Shown here: positions 45,558-57,000 of the stretch, piece by piece | How the letters are laid out: the number at the start of each line of letters is the position of its first letter | Numbering within the stretch: position 1 is the stretch's first letter | Source: Heterocephalus glaber | Lineage: Eukaryota; Chordata; Mammalia; Rodentia; Bathyergidae | Direction: 5' to 3' | Assembly (NCBI RefSeq): GCF_000247695.1 | Contig: NW_004624751.1 | Span: 23,963,000 to 24,026,999, forward strand | Length of the DNA stretch: 64,000 nucleotides | Program-made: the position numbers and the translations under genes | The notes under the pieces: model-generated | Seen by the model: only the letters and a program-made list of their open reading frames with translations | Told to the model about the DNA's origin: nothing | Database searches by the model: none

Positions 45558-45657
45558 TATCCTTGGGGGCCGGGGATTTAGCTCAGTGGTTCTGGTGCCT
45601 GCATCGCAAATGCAAGGTCCCGAGTCCGATTCCCGGTACCAAAAGAAAAATCCTTGG
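45558..45657 (+). mobile_element. ID-like SINE
   Basis: Body GGGGGCCGGGGATTTAGCTC, GCCTGCATCGCAAATGCAAGG, GAGTCCGATTCCCGGTACC, A-rich tail. ATCCTTGG occurs on both sides (45559-45566 and 45650-45657) as a short target duplication. The GGCCGGGG start, both promoter boxes and the GGTACC end are intact, making it the best representative of the family in this window. Confidence 0.95.
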
Positions 45658-45722
45658 CTTTGTCTTACTAATTTTTATGTGATTTGGGTCAGCTATCCTG
45701 GAAAAGATAAGAAACAAAGGTG

Positions 45723-45790
45723 CAGGTGTATGTGTGTGTATTTGTATGTGTGTAGCATGTATATTGTGTGTTGTGCGGTATGCGTGTTTC
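45723..45790. repeat. (TG)n-rich low-complexity tract
   Basis: Imperfect TGTGTATG/TGTGTGT repeats. Confidence 0.7.
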
Positions 45791-45980
45791 AGCTTATAAG
45801 AATGAGTGAACCAAAAACACATTTGAGAATTCCTGAACTAAGACCCAAGTGAAACCTAAAGCCTTAAAAAGTGGAAAAATATACCATATAAATAGCAACT
45901 CAAAGAAATCTGGAATGTTGTCAGAAAGCATTAATGGCAAATAAAAACACTCATAATGCTAAAAATTTAATTCTGCACTG

Positions 45981-46351
45981 TTGAAGTCTAAATGTTCCCC
46001 ACAATTCGTGTGTTGGAATCTAATCCCCACTATGGCAGCGTTAAGAAGTAGAGCCTTTTGGGAAGTGATTGAGTCAGCAGGGGACCTTCATGAATAGATT
46101 CGGCCTTATAAAAAGGCTAGAAGGAAGTGGAGTAGGTGCCTTCCCTCTTCTCTCTCCCCTGCCATGCAAGGACACAATGTTTGTTCCCTCTAGAGCATCT
46201 ACCGTTTATGTAGAAACTGAGACCAGGCTTTCACAAAGCACTGAAACTTCTGGTGTCATGTCTTGGACTTCCAGCCTCTAAACTGTGAGATATGTATTTT
46301 TTATAAATTAGCCTCAGATTTTTTTATAGCTATGCAAATGGGATAAGACAA
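45981..46351 (+). mobile_element. MaLR-type LTR (MST/MLT1-like), nearly complete
   Basis: TTGAAGTCTAAATGTTCCCC, TGTTGGAATCTAATCCCCAC, GGGAAGTGATTGAGTCAGC, CTTCATGAATAGATTCGGCC, TTATAAAAAGGC, CTGCCATGCAAGGACACAATG, TTGGACTTCCAGCCTCTAAAC, TGTGAGATATG follow the sense LTR in order and run to GGGATAAGACAAC. The 70-codon frame inside is repeat-derived. Confidence 0.82.
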
Positions 46352-46688
46352 CCAAGAAGAGGCAACAGTAGTTTGTATAAATCTAATAACAGAATCCAAA
46401 ATATGTTTCAAAAATATTTTGTAGAACTAAACATTTAAAGAACTAAAATGAGAAACAGACAAATTTAAAACAAGAACAAAAGGATTTTAACTCAATTCTT
46501 TCAATAACTCAATAATACAGCAAGTGGAGAAAAATTAAGTAAATATAAAAATTTAACTACTTATCAATAGAGTTAACCTTTCCCCACTTACCCCTCCATC
46601 AAATAGCTGCAGGATACAGTTTTTAAAAGTACAAATGGGGGAGGTTAAAAATGTAATAGAAAATGTGATATTTAACTTTCTGAGTCTG
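46352..46688. other. Unassigned A-rich DNA
   Basis: Possibly old L1, but no diagnostic phrase allows a call. Confidence 0.35.
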
Positions 46689-46689
46689 G

Positions 46690-48345
46690 CTAATTTCAAT
46701 TAGTAAGTTGGTTTATATTTATATTCATTTTCATCCAAATGATTTGCTTTCATTCTTCTTTATGGCTATTATTCATATGTATGTGTATATGTTATATATA
46801 TTTCACATTTTATTTATCCATTTATCTCTTGCTCAGCATCTGGGCTGTTTTCATTGTTTACCTGTTCTGCCCTGCATTGTGCTGTTACAAACTTGGGTGT
46901 GCCATCTTTAATGCCTTTCAGAAATATGCCCAAGAGTGGCACAGAAGGGTCTAATGGTATTTTTGTATTTAGTCTTTTTGAGAAATATCCACAATGATTT
47001 CCATAGTGGTTTTACTAGTTTACATTTCCACCAAAAAAGTAGGAAGTTTTCTTTTCTCTTTGCATCCTTCCCAGCATTCATTGTTTTTTGTGTTCTTGCT
47101 GATAGATGTTCTGACAGGAATGAGATGGAATATCAGTGTAATTTTGATTTGCCTTTCTCTAATGGCTAGAGAGAGGTTGAACTTTTTCATATAATTTTTA
47201 GCTCTTTGAATTTGTTCCTTAGAGAAGCACCTATTCTGTTTAGTTGCTTAGTTTGTATTGAGTTTATTATGTTATGTAGGTTAATTTTTTAAAGTTTTTT
47301 AATATTCTATGTATTAATCCTCAATCATAAGAGTAGCTAGCAAAGATTTTCTCCCCTTCAGTGGGCTGTCTCTGCTGTTGTTTGTTTCCTTTGCCAGGCA
47401 GAAGCTTTTTAATTTGATGTAGTACCATTTGTTGATTCTTGATAGTATTTCTTGTGCTTTGAAATCTTATTCAGGAAGTCTTTTCCTATTTCTAGGGCCT
47501 CAGGTGTTTCCCCTATCTTGTCTTCTATCCTTTCAATGTTTCTGGTTTTACATCCAGGTCTTTGATCCTGTTTGATTTGATTTTAGTACAGGGTAAGAGA
47601 TAGGGATCTAGTTTCAATTTTCTGCAAGTGGAATCTTCACTTTTCTGAGCATGATCTGTTAGAGACTGTATTTTCTCCAGCATATGCATTTGGCCTTTTG
47701 GGGATCAAAAATCAGATGGAGGTAGGTGCTTGAGCTTGTTTATGTGTCCTCTATTCTATTCAATTGGTCTACAGTTTTATTTTTATAGCAGGGCCATACT
47801 ATTTTTGTTACTGTGGCTTTGTATTATAACTTAAATGCTTCCAGCATTACTTTTTGATCATGGCTGCTTTGGTGATTCCATTTGAAATTCAAGATTTCCT
47901 TTTCTAGTTCTGTAAAGACTATTGTTGATATTTTAATAGGGATTGCATTGAATTTACAGATTGATTCATTGTATACAAAACCATGACCGATTTTTAAAAT
48001 TGATTTTATACCCTGCCACAGTGCTGAATTTGTTTATCAGATCTAAAAAATTTCTGGTGGAGTTTTTTGGTCTTCTATGTAAATAATTGTTTTATCTGTA
48101 AATAGGGATAATTTGACTTCTCTTCCTATTCATATTCCTTTTGTTTCCTTCACTTGACTGGTTTCTTTGGCTAAAATCTTGACAAACACATGAACTGGAG
48201 TATATGAATGGATATACTTTAGAATTAAAGTCATTCTGGACTTCAGAAAGCATCCTTACAGTTTAATGTGATATTGGCTATGAGGTTGTTGTATATGGTT
48301 TGATTATTTTGATGTAGTCTTTCTTCACCTATTCTCTTTAAAAAA
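46690..48345 (-). mobile_element. LINE-1 copy A: 3' UTR through RT core
   Basis: On the minus strand the left part is the ORF2 C-terminus and 3' UTR (antisense TTTCCATAGTGGTTTTACTAG, TCAGGAATGAGATGGAATATC). Higher up come NITLNCK-like sequence (about 48240-48330) and KLSLFTDKTIIYIEDQK (about 48060-48110), where the catalytic FADD position reads FTDK. Continuation upstream is broken by another L1 (48345-48925). Copy A resumes at 48925-49215. Many stops; inactive. Confidence 0.85.
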
Positions 48346-48925
48346 ATTTATTTGTACATGATTGTGACGTATAGTGATTACATCATTTTGACAGTTTAAT
48401 ACATATTTCATCTTGATCATTTTTATCCTCCTTACTCTGCCCTCTCCTTTCCTTCTACCCTCAAATTCCCTTCTCATCTCTACAGAGCCCACTTCCCTGA
48501 TTCTTAATATGGCTGTTTTATTTTGGCCTTTAAATTATTTATATTTTGGGTCTCTCATATTAGAGAAATCATGTGATACTTAACCTTTTGTGGCTGACTT
48601 ATTTCACTTAGTATTACTGTCTCAAGATCTATCCATTTTTTGTACAAATGATTCAAATGTACCCTTCTTTATCCCTGAATGGTACCCCATTTTGTATGTG
48701 TACCACATTTTCTCCATCCATTCATTTACTGATGAGAATATAAGCCCCTTCCATGATTTAGCTATCATGAATTGTGCTGCTGGAAACACGGGTATGCATG
48801 TACTACTGTAGTATGATGTCTTTAGCTCATTCAGGAAGATATACAGGAGAGGTAGAGCTGGGTCAAATGAAATTTCTATCTTTACTTTTTTGAAGAATCT
48901 CCATATTGATTTTCATAATGGTTTT
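48345..48925 (-). mobile_element. Younger LINE-1 3' end nested in copy A
   Basis: It starts with TTTATTTGTACATGATTGTG, has the C-rich tract (TCCTTACTCTGCCCTCTCC..) and then TTGGGTCTCTCATATTAGAG, TTATTTCACTTAGTATTACTG, GATTTAGCTATCATGAATTG and GGTAGAGCTGGGTCAAATG. Order and content match the L1 3' end at 41215. No clear target duplication was found. Confidence 0.82.
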
Positions 48926-49215
48926 CCTTGTCCAGTTTTGAAATGAAGAAATGAATTTGGCCATGTTCTTTCCCTTTCAACTTTGTGGAAGAATTTGAGG
49001 AGTATTGACCTTAATTCTTCCATGAAGATCTTTTAAAATTCAGTGGTGAATCCATCTGGTCCTGGGCTTTATTTAGTTAGTAGGGTTTTTATTACTCCTT
49101 CAAATTTAGTGCCTGTTATTGGATTGTTCCAGGTTTTTGCATCTTCTTGGTTCAGTTTTGGTCATTCACATATGTCTAGGAATCTATCCATCTCTTTTAG
49201 ATTCTCCTATTTATG
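48926..49215 (-). mobile_element. LINE-1 copy A continued: start of RT domain
   Basis: Minus-strand translation gives IGESKRDG-type sequence, then a PGPDGFTTEF-like motif (nucleotides near 49045-49070) and MEELRSILLKFFHKVEREE, the entry to ORF2 reverse transcriptase. About 100 codons between this part and 48330 are missing, presumably deleted when the nested L1 inserted. Confidence 0.8.
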
Positions 49216-49219
49216 TATT

Positions 49220-49352
49220 TGACAGAGTCTTGCTATGTAATTCAGGCTGTCCTTGAATTCACTATGTAGCCCATACTAACCTCAAATTCACACTGATACT
49301 CTTGCCTCAGCCTCCTGAGTGCTGTGATTACAAGCATGTACCACCACACCTG
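49220..49352 (-). mobile_element. B1 SINE at the L1 inversion junction
   Basis: Minus strand: CCAGGTGTGGTGGTACATGC, TTGTAATCACAGCACTCAGG, GAGGCTGAGGCAAGAG, TATGGGCTACATAGTGAATTC, AAGGACAGCCTGAATTACAT. Simple B1 monomer without ID tail, with the rodent-type internal duplication. Confidence 0.92.
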
Positions 49353-49374
49353 GTTCTTCAATTTATAGGAATAC

Positions 49375-49895
49375 AACTTTTCAAAGTCATTACTTACATG
49401 CATATTATTGGATCATAGAAAAAGAAATCACAGAAACTACACAAACATATGAATATTAAAATATACATTTGAATAATCAATGGGTCACAGAAGAAGCCAA
49501 GGAAGAAATGAAAAATTTCTAGAATCAATTGATAATGACAGTACCATATACCAGAACCTCCAGAACACAATTAAACTAATCCTAAGAGGAAAGTTTATAA
49601 CTGTGAATACCCACATTACAAAAGCAGAGAAATCTCAAATTAATAACCTAATGATGCACTTTAAGTCGTAGAAAAATAAGAGCAATCTAAATTCAAAACT
49701 TGTGCAAGAAAGGAAATTATAAAGACCAGAATGGAAATTAATGAAACTTAAAAAGAAAAAATATACATAAAAATCAATGAATTAAAGAGTTGGTTTTTTT
49801 GAAAGAATAAACAAAATAGATAAACAACCAAACTTACCAAAAAGGAAAGAAAAGACCCATATCATTGCAATTCAAAATGAAAAAGGCAAAATTAT
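49375..49895 (+). mobile_element. LINE-1 ORF2 linker segment in opposite orientation (inverted 5' end of copy A)
   Basis: The + strand translation includes EEAKEEMKNF, YQNLQNTIKLILRGKFITV, THITKAEKSQINNL and FFERINKID followed by KEKTHIIAIQNEKG: the ORF2 linker between endonuclease and RT. It stops at NEKG, about 30 codons before the point where copy A starts at 49215. This content and orientation fit a twin-primed 5' inversion. Confidence 0.8.
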
Positions 49896-51240
49896 ATACC
49901 TATTTTCAATTGAGTTTTGTTGTGAAGGGCTATTGGGTTGTGTCAAAGGCCTTTTCAGCAGTTATTGAGATCATCATGTAATTCTTCTCATTGATTGTGT
50001 TTGTGTAATGTATTACACTTTATTAATTTATGTAAATTGGGCCATCCTTGCTTCCAAGGGATAAAACCAACTTGGTCATGGTGTATGATTCTATTACTAT
50101 GATGTTGAATTCTTTTAGTGAGGATCTTATCACTTATGTTCATCAAAGATAGTGGTCTATAGTTTTTCTTTTCTGTTGATATCTTATCTTGTTTTGGTAT
50201 CAAGGTGATGTTAGCTTCACAGAATGAAATTTGTGGGAGATAGCTTCTCTTTCCATTACATAGAAAATTTTAAGGAACATTGATGTTAGTTCTTCTTTAA
50301 GAGTTTGATAGAATTCTGCTATAAATCCATCCGGTCTTGTGCTTTTCCTAGTTGGTAGAGTTGTAATTACTTTTTAAATCTCATTGGTTGTTATTGATCT
50401 GTTTAGATTTTGCATACTTTCTTGGTTCACTTTATGTTAGTCATATGTGTATAGGAATTTATCCATTTCTTCTAGATTCTCTAAATTGTTAGAATATAAA
50501 TTTTGAAAAATTTCTGAAGATCCTCTGGATCTCAGTGATACCTGCTATAATTTCACATTTTACAGTTCTAATTTTATTAATTTGGGCTTTCTCTCTCTTT
50601 CTTTTGGTAAGTTTGGATAAGGATTTATCAATCTTGTTTATTTGAAAGATCAGCTTTGATTCACTGGGGTTTTTTAAAAAAATTTTTTAGTTTCAATTTC
50701 ACAAATTATGAATTTCCACTCCTGTATTTATTATTCCCTTCCTACTCTTTCTGAGTTTAGTTTGTTTTTGTTTTTCTAGAACTTCAAGATACATGACTAG
50801 GTTATTTTTCTGAGCTCATTGTGTTTTTCTACTGTAGGCACTCATGGCTATAAACTTCCCTTATAGAAATGCTTTCATGTTGTACTACAGATTCTGATAT
50901 ACAATCTTCCTAATATCATTTGATTCTAAGATTTTAAAATTTCTCCCTGATTTTTTCAGTGACACATTGATGGGTTAAGAATGTATTATTCAATCTCTAA
51001 GTGTCTGGGTAGTTTCTGTTGCTTTTGATTTCTAGAGTCTTTTCATTGTGATCTGACAGACTATGTGATATTATTTCAATCTTTTTGTCATAGTTGCTTT
51101 ACAGCCTAAAATATGGTCTATTTTGGAGATGGTTCTGTTCCATGCTGAAAAGTAAAAGGACTTTGCTGTTTTTTGAATAAAATACTCTATCGAATTGATT
51201 AAATCCTTTTGATGAGTATTGCATCTCATGGAACACAGAA
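49896..51240 (-). mobile_element. LINE-1 copy B: endonuclease C-terminus to RT motif A
   Basis: From 51240 downward on the minus strand: endonuclease-end sequence (antisense ACAGCCTAAAATATGGTCTA = the DHM..GHK region), FFEKINKIDKSLSKLTKRKREK-type linker (about 50640), an SPGPDGF-like site (about 50330), [43 protein letters not shown], and AEKAFDTTQ near 49960. Stops and frameshifts break the frame. Because it repeats the linker and PGPDGF region also present in copy A, it is a separate, older insertion. Confidence 0.88.
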
Positions 51241-54005
51241 CACAGCCATGAAATTTGGGTCAGCTACATGAAATGAAAATTTATCCTAAGATCAACCTAC
51301 ACATGGTCGGTCCCAAGTTATTTCACTGTTATAGGAAGTTAATGTTTTTCTATCCAGACAAGGCGAATGGCCATATGATGAATATTTTATGAGCCTCCTT
51401 CCCTCTGCCTGTTATACTTTTCATTTTCTCCCCCTGATCTTGGCTTATACATTCCCAGAATTATAAATTCCCAGAAGTGGGAAGGAAGATGAAAATCAGG
51501 CTCTGGTGTAGAATAGTCAAATTTTAAAAGCTGAGTTTTTATGCAGTTTATTTTAATGTAATTTATGTCCTTATTTCCTTTGAGGGATGTGAACCTCTGG
51601 GCAGATGAGTGAGACTTGAATACTAAACTCCAATACACTGTCTCACAGGAATCTTGGAGGTGGGTAATATTAGAGTAGCCATCAATCATACATTTACAAG
51701 ATTTGGTTCTGAGATGTTTTATCTAATAGTAAGTCAGTGGAGTAATACAAAATTTACTATAGCTAAGGTAAAGAAATGAATTGGCCAATCTACTCTTTTC
51801 TGTTACTTTAAATACTAAATAAATATTTGGGCCTTCATTGTTTATAAATCATTGTATTTAAAGAGGTAAGTTCTGAAAATTAATTTTAGTAAAAACAATA
51901 AATCCAAGCTTACTAATCAAGGTTAAACATGTTACAAATCTTAAAAAGAAGATTAGTTAGCTTTATTTAATTTACTTTACTTTATTACCAGAAGTTAGTT
52001 TTGTGTATCATTTGCATCCACAGGTAACAAAAATTGTTATCGCTAGGAATGAGATGGCATGAGAGGCAAATATTTGCAGGAACAAAATTGTTCTCAGAAT
52101 TAAACTTGCGAAAGCAAACAAGAGGCATATTTTATTATTGCAACAAAGCTCTAACTTCCTAGAAATAATCTTTAATGTGTAGAGGAAATTGAATCTGTCT
52201 TTATGGTGTGATATTGCATTTGTTTAAACAACAATTTTTAACACCACATGTCAGGAACGGTTTTGGTGCTGGGATTTAAAACTTAAAATCTGTGACACCA
52301 AGTTGTTCATTGGTCTAATTGGGATGATAAAAAAGTGAGAAGCTATCATTTTGTAGTTTAGTCTGATCAAGTTATTCCAAATTCAATCACTAATGATTGA
52401 ACCCAGGTTAAAGAGAGTCTTAAAAATGATTTAAGATGTATCAGGTAAATGGTAGAATGGGGCTATGAAGTCATACATTGAGCAAATAAAAATTCACTAA
52501 CCTTGATATTCAGAAAATAAAAATACTAGTTAATCCATTGAGTCCCTGGGGGAACTTGATCCTTAACTTCCACTGACCACAGGACAGTCAGAAACTCAGC
52601 TACTCTTTGTCTTTGTCAGTACCAGTCTTATTTCCCATCATCCAACTCTATGTAATTTATTCTTAGTGTCTCTCTATGTTGTACAAGTCCTAGACATTTT
52701 AATTTGAAGCAGTCACAGGTCTTAAGATTCCCAAGAAGTATGAAGAGCAGTTTTAAATTCCCCCAAACTTTTTAAAACTTTCAAGAGAGGCAATAAAATA
52801 AATTGGATTTTCCATCTCCTAGACACATTTATGTGTCAAAAATACCCCCTGTAGCCCAAGGTTATTCATCATAACTCCTCAGATTTCACTACAGTTTATT
52901 GCAGTGAGAAAACACCTGCATGGCCCTGAGTGCATATTCAATTTATGAGCATCAAAGGAAGACAGATTTAGATACATTAAAATGTGGTTTCTATGTTTAT
53001 AATAATATGCAATCACATAAAAGTAATGTACAGAATACCTTGTACTACCAAACAGCTGTTGGGACATCTTCAAGTAGAAATTATCTCAATTCCGGAACAT
53101 CAGATTAGACACTAAAATTAAAGATATTATTAATTCATTTGGAAAAATTGAACATTTAAAAAGGCTGGTTCTGCCAGTGGAAAGAAAGATGGAAGATTGT
53201 CAAATAGTTGGGAGTAGCTCCGAATTCTGCCTGGCTTCCAGAAATTGAATTGGAAACAGATGTTTTCCCACAAAATGAAATGATTTTATTAGTAGATATT
53301 TCTTTAAATGAAACACACAACAACAAAAATGATTCTTCAGTGGACTCTGAGTCAAAGGAAAAGAAATATTAGAAAAGCTGAAAACTAAGATATGGTCTTC
53401 AAATTTTGTAAGTAGAGAATAATAATTTAGAAGGAATTTTCTGGACTTTGTAACTTTGTAATTTACTTATAATTCATTTTGTGACCATTTTGATGAACAG
53501 AAAGAAGTAGCTAATGAAAATCTTACACACACATAAGAAAGTCTAAATTTCTCTTCTTTTTTTTTTTTAAGTTCAGTTCAGACCTTGGCATGTTTATTTT
53601 TGGTTGATCAGAAGTACCAAAACCAGAATTTTAGTTAAGGATTTTTAAAAAATGAAGCAGTATATATTCTGAAAAAAGGAAAAATACTGTAACTTAAAAT
53701 AATCAATTTTACTTTATACTATTGATTATCTTGGCAGCTTTTCAAAAACCATCTGGCATTAGAAAAGATTAGTCTTTGTTTACTCTGAATTTCATTCAAA
53801 ATATTAGCGGAGGTAGCATATATAAGTGATTAGGTATAGAAGCTTTTTCAAGGAGAAAAGTTTCTTGAATGCTAAAATATTAGTGAAAAAACTTATCGTA
53901 TGGCATTGTGCCACGATTGCCTCCACAATACTTTTGATGCAGTTGATTCTCAGTATTTCTTGATTCTTAAACTATGACTTTAATGAGGAATAAAATAAGT
54001 GCAGC
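51241..54005. other. Unassigned DNA
   Basis: About 2.7 kb without recognised repeats, RNA genes or coding exons. The 100-codon minus-strand frame at 51387-51689 has no domain. Confidence 0.5.
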
Positions 54006-54006
54006 A

Positions 54007-54027
54007 AGCACCACCAGGGGGCAGCAG
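54007..54027 (+). promoter_or_regulatory. Strong CTCF-type motif
   Basis: CCACCAGGGGGCAG (54011-54024) is a full match to the CTCF core CCASYAGRKGGCRS, flanked by AGCA and CAGAGG. It is not inside any SINE or LTR that I can recognise. CTCF motifs of this quality often mark insulators or loop anchors. Occupancy cannot be read from sequence. Confidence 0.65.
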
Positions 54028-57000
54028 AGGCTGCATGATCTCAAGACCTGACAGTACCTCCACCACCTGAGATGGGTACAGTCTTGCACTACTCTTCCAG
54101 TTCTTCTGACTGGTGGTGCAACCGGGAGTGATCAGAATGGATGGGGGATTTACATCTTTTTCTGCTACCTATACCAGGGTCAAATCGTAATGTTGAGGGG
54201 CATGACTGAGGCATGTCTAACTTCCCAGAGCTACTCTTTATAGCCATGCATGAGAACAGGTGAGAAGAAATGGAAAGAAGGGCTTTCTCTGCAACAGACA
54301 GCAAAAACTATTCATCCCCAAGATGGTGTATCCTTTCCCATGGCTGGATCCTAGGAGATCTGCAGAAACATGGCCATAAGATATAGGGATTCTATATATA
54401 TGTGGAGTTATTTGGACTCATATTCTCTAGTCATATGAGAGGAAGAAAGTCAGAATCATCTGAGCTCTTTTCCTGAGGTCACCTGACTTGGGGGATTCCA
54501 CTCCGAGATAACCTCTGGTAGACTTGCCTCAGCTCTAAATTGACCCACTCTGAGCTCTAACTCTTTTTTCATTCTGTCTCTCCAATTTAAGTTGCCTCTA
54601 ATTTATGTCAAATATTTAAGTATTTGCCGAGTTCCCTCTTTACTAAATTTTTAATATATGTATTGAGAGAACTGATAGTGGAGATCAAATTCCTCATTCT
54701 AGCTCAAATATGAAGTCTTTTTTGAGTTAGAATGTCTTGCAAATTACCATTTTCTCATTATACTGGGGTGTGTAATTTTTCTGTGCATCTTCCAAGACCA
54801 AATACAAAGAAAGTCAGTTTACTTGCATCTTGAGCAGAGCTGAGTCTAGTGGGTCAGACAAGCACTGGATAAAGTCTGGAACAGCAAAAAGAAATAAGCA
54901 TGGAGGTTATTAACTTTCTAGTATTCTAGTATTTCTAGTACTACTTACAAGACAAAGTTTGTTTCTGACTCACAAGCTTTGTTTTGTCCAAGAAAGTTTC
55001 TCAAGAACAAAACAGATGAATAGATTATTCTCCTCTTGTAATCATTACTTCTTCTTCCAACTCCTTTTGAACAATAGCAGTCTCCTTTCCCAATTAGTTT
55101 AAGAAGTTTAGGTTTTACTCTGAGTGGGTTGGTGGCCTTTAGAAGATTTTAACTGGGAAAGACTGGTTTGATTTATGTTTACCAGAGAGGAATGTGACTG
55201 TTCAGTAATGGGCAGATAATAAGGAGAGAAGAAGAAAAGTAAGAAGATCACTTACAAAGCTAAATGATGATCTCAAAGAAAGATGGTTATGACTATGGTA
55301 ATATTGATAAAGACTCTGGTGTTCCTTGGTATTACAATCATCTTCCTTTAGACATCTTCTTTGTTAAGAACTATTTATTTCTTTATATGCCACCTATATC
55401 TTTGTTTTCCACCCATGAAAAATACATAAAGTTAATCAGAAATAAGTTGTAAAATGCTCCCGAGTCAAGACTATTCATGCTCTGTGTTTTGTGGTGAGGC
55501 ATGCATTACAAAGTTAACAGAATGTTTTATTGGCTGATTTTCATTATTGAATGTGTTTCATAAGGACTTATTTGTGCTTGGTATTGGGCTAAGTGCAATG
55601 TTCTTCAGTCCAAGACAGATCAAGATTATGTAGACAATAGACTAGCAAGAATTTCTTCTAGATTGGAGTGGATAAATAAAAGAAAAATAAGACATTGTGA
55701 ATGAGAAACATTGCCTTAGCAGGCAACCAGAAAAAGACAATACGTAGTTTCCTTTGTGAGCCCAGAGTGTCCTAACAATTTTACTGTCGCTTGTTGCAGG
55801 GCTTTATTGATCATAAAAGACACAAAGAAGCTTAATCTTGGGCATTGTGACAGCTCAGAAGAACAGCTAGTGTGCACAACAGGTCTATAAAGAGGGGAAT
55901 GTTGGGTGAGTATTCCTTCTAACTGAATTAGAACTCCAAGGCTGCTAACAGGCTATGAGTTTCATTCTTCTCTAGTGTTTGGATAAACTTGAGATCTTCC
56001 AGAATTAGTTGGATTCTGGAATAAGTTGGGATTCTCTTGTGGTTTATCTTATGATCAAACAAGAGTGCAATTTTCATGTGGCTGTGTTGCTACTAACCTG
56101 GATGGGATATGCAAGCATTTGAATTGTTCACCTGCTCCTATCTCTTTTGTCCAGTTTGTATCCAAAATTTCCATTCTCAAATTATTCTCACTCATCCAGT
56201 TAGCAATTACCACCTTTTTGCTTTTATTTTAGGGATTGCTTTCGCATGGATTACCTATTTGCTAATACACAATTGGTAGTGAATTCTATAAAGCTTTTTG
56301 TGTGATGTTAACACCATACTGAGCATAGGCAACTAATGAGTTGTTCACTCTGAACGTGGCTTCTGTGCAGGCTATGATAACAGCTATACCACATTCTTAA
56401 ATTCATGTTTAGTTTTTGTTTCATTTGATTAAAGCTCTGAGGCATGCATTTTGCAGTGGAACTTAGCCTGAAGTTATTTTACATCTATAAAAATTGATAT
56501 TAATCAGTACTCTACCTCTTCTTTCTTTCCTGGGACAGTCCCAAACATTCGTGTAAGGCGAGTTTAATAATGTAAGCGTAGGCAATAAGCAGCATGGATC
56601 TAGGTTGCGGGAAGTATAAATAGAAGAAGCAAATATAACTCTTTCAGAACTAAGCAATTGCCATGAACTTGAGGGTTTCCTTATTTACTCTGTAAAATCT
56701 GATATAAAGAAAAGGTTGTTCCATTGTAAAGTGTTAAAAAAACTGTGACATCTGTCTTGCCTTGGAGCACAAAAAAGACTCACTGGAGAACAGAGAAAGA
56801 TAATGATAAAGAAAATCCTACTACAAGGAGTTTAATGAACTTAATGAGAAGATGTTCAAGTTAACATCAGGGCAAAACTCTATCTTAAACTTAGAGTACA
56901 CAGTATGGGTGTATCTCTTTTTATTAGCAAAAAGTTTTATAAGATGCAGAATCCTAAATCACTAGTTAAAGTGTTGCTAAAGCAAGCAAGTGGATTCAGT

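Noticed and set aside
45567..45644. tRNA-like sequence with A and B boxes
   Set aside because: One of eleven dispersed ID-type SINE copies with TSD and A tail; it lacks a foldable tRNA and is a retroposon.
49375..51240. Twin priming between the + strand piece at 49375 and copy B at 49896
   Set aside because: Copy B already contains the same ORF2 linker region, so the two overlap in content; copy A is the better partner for the inverted segment.
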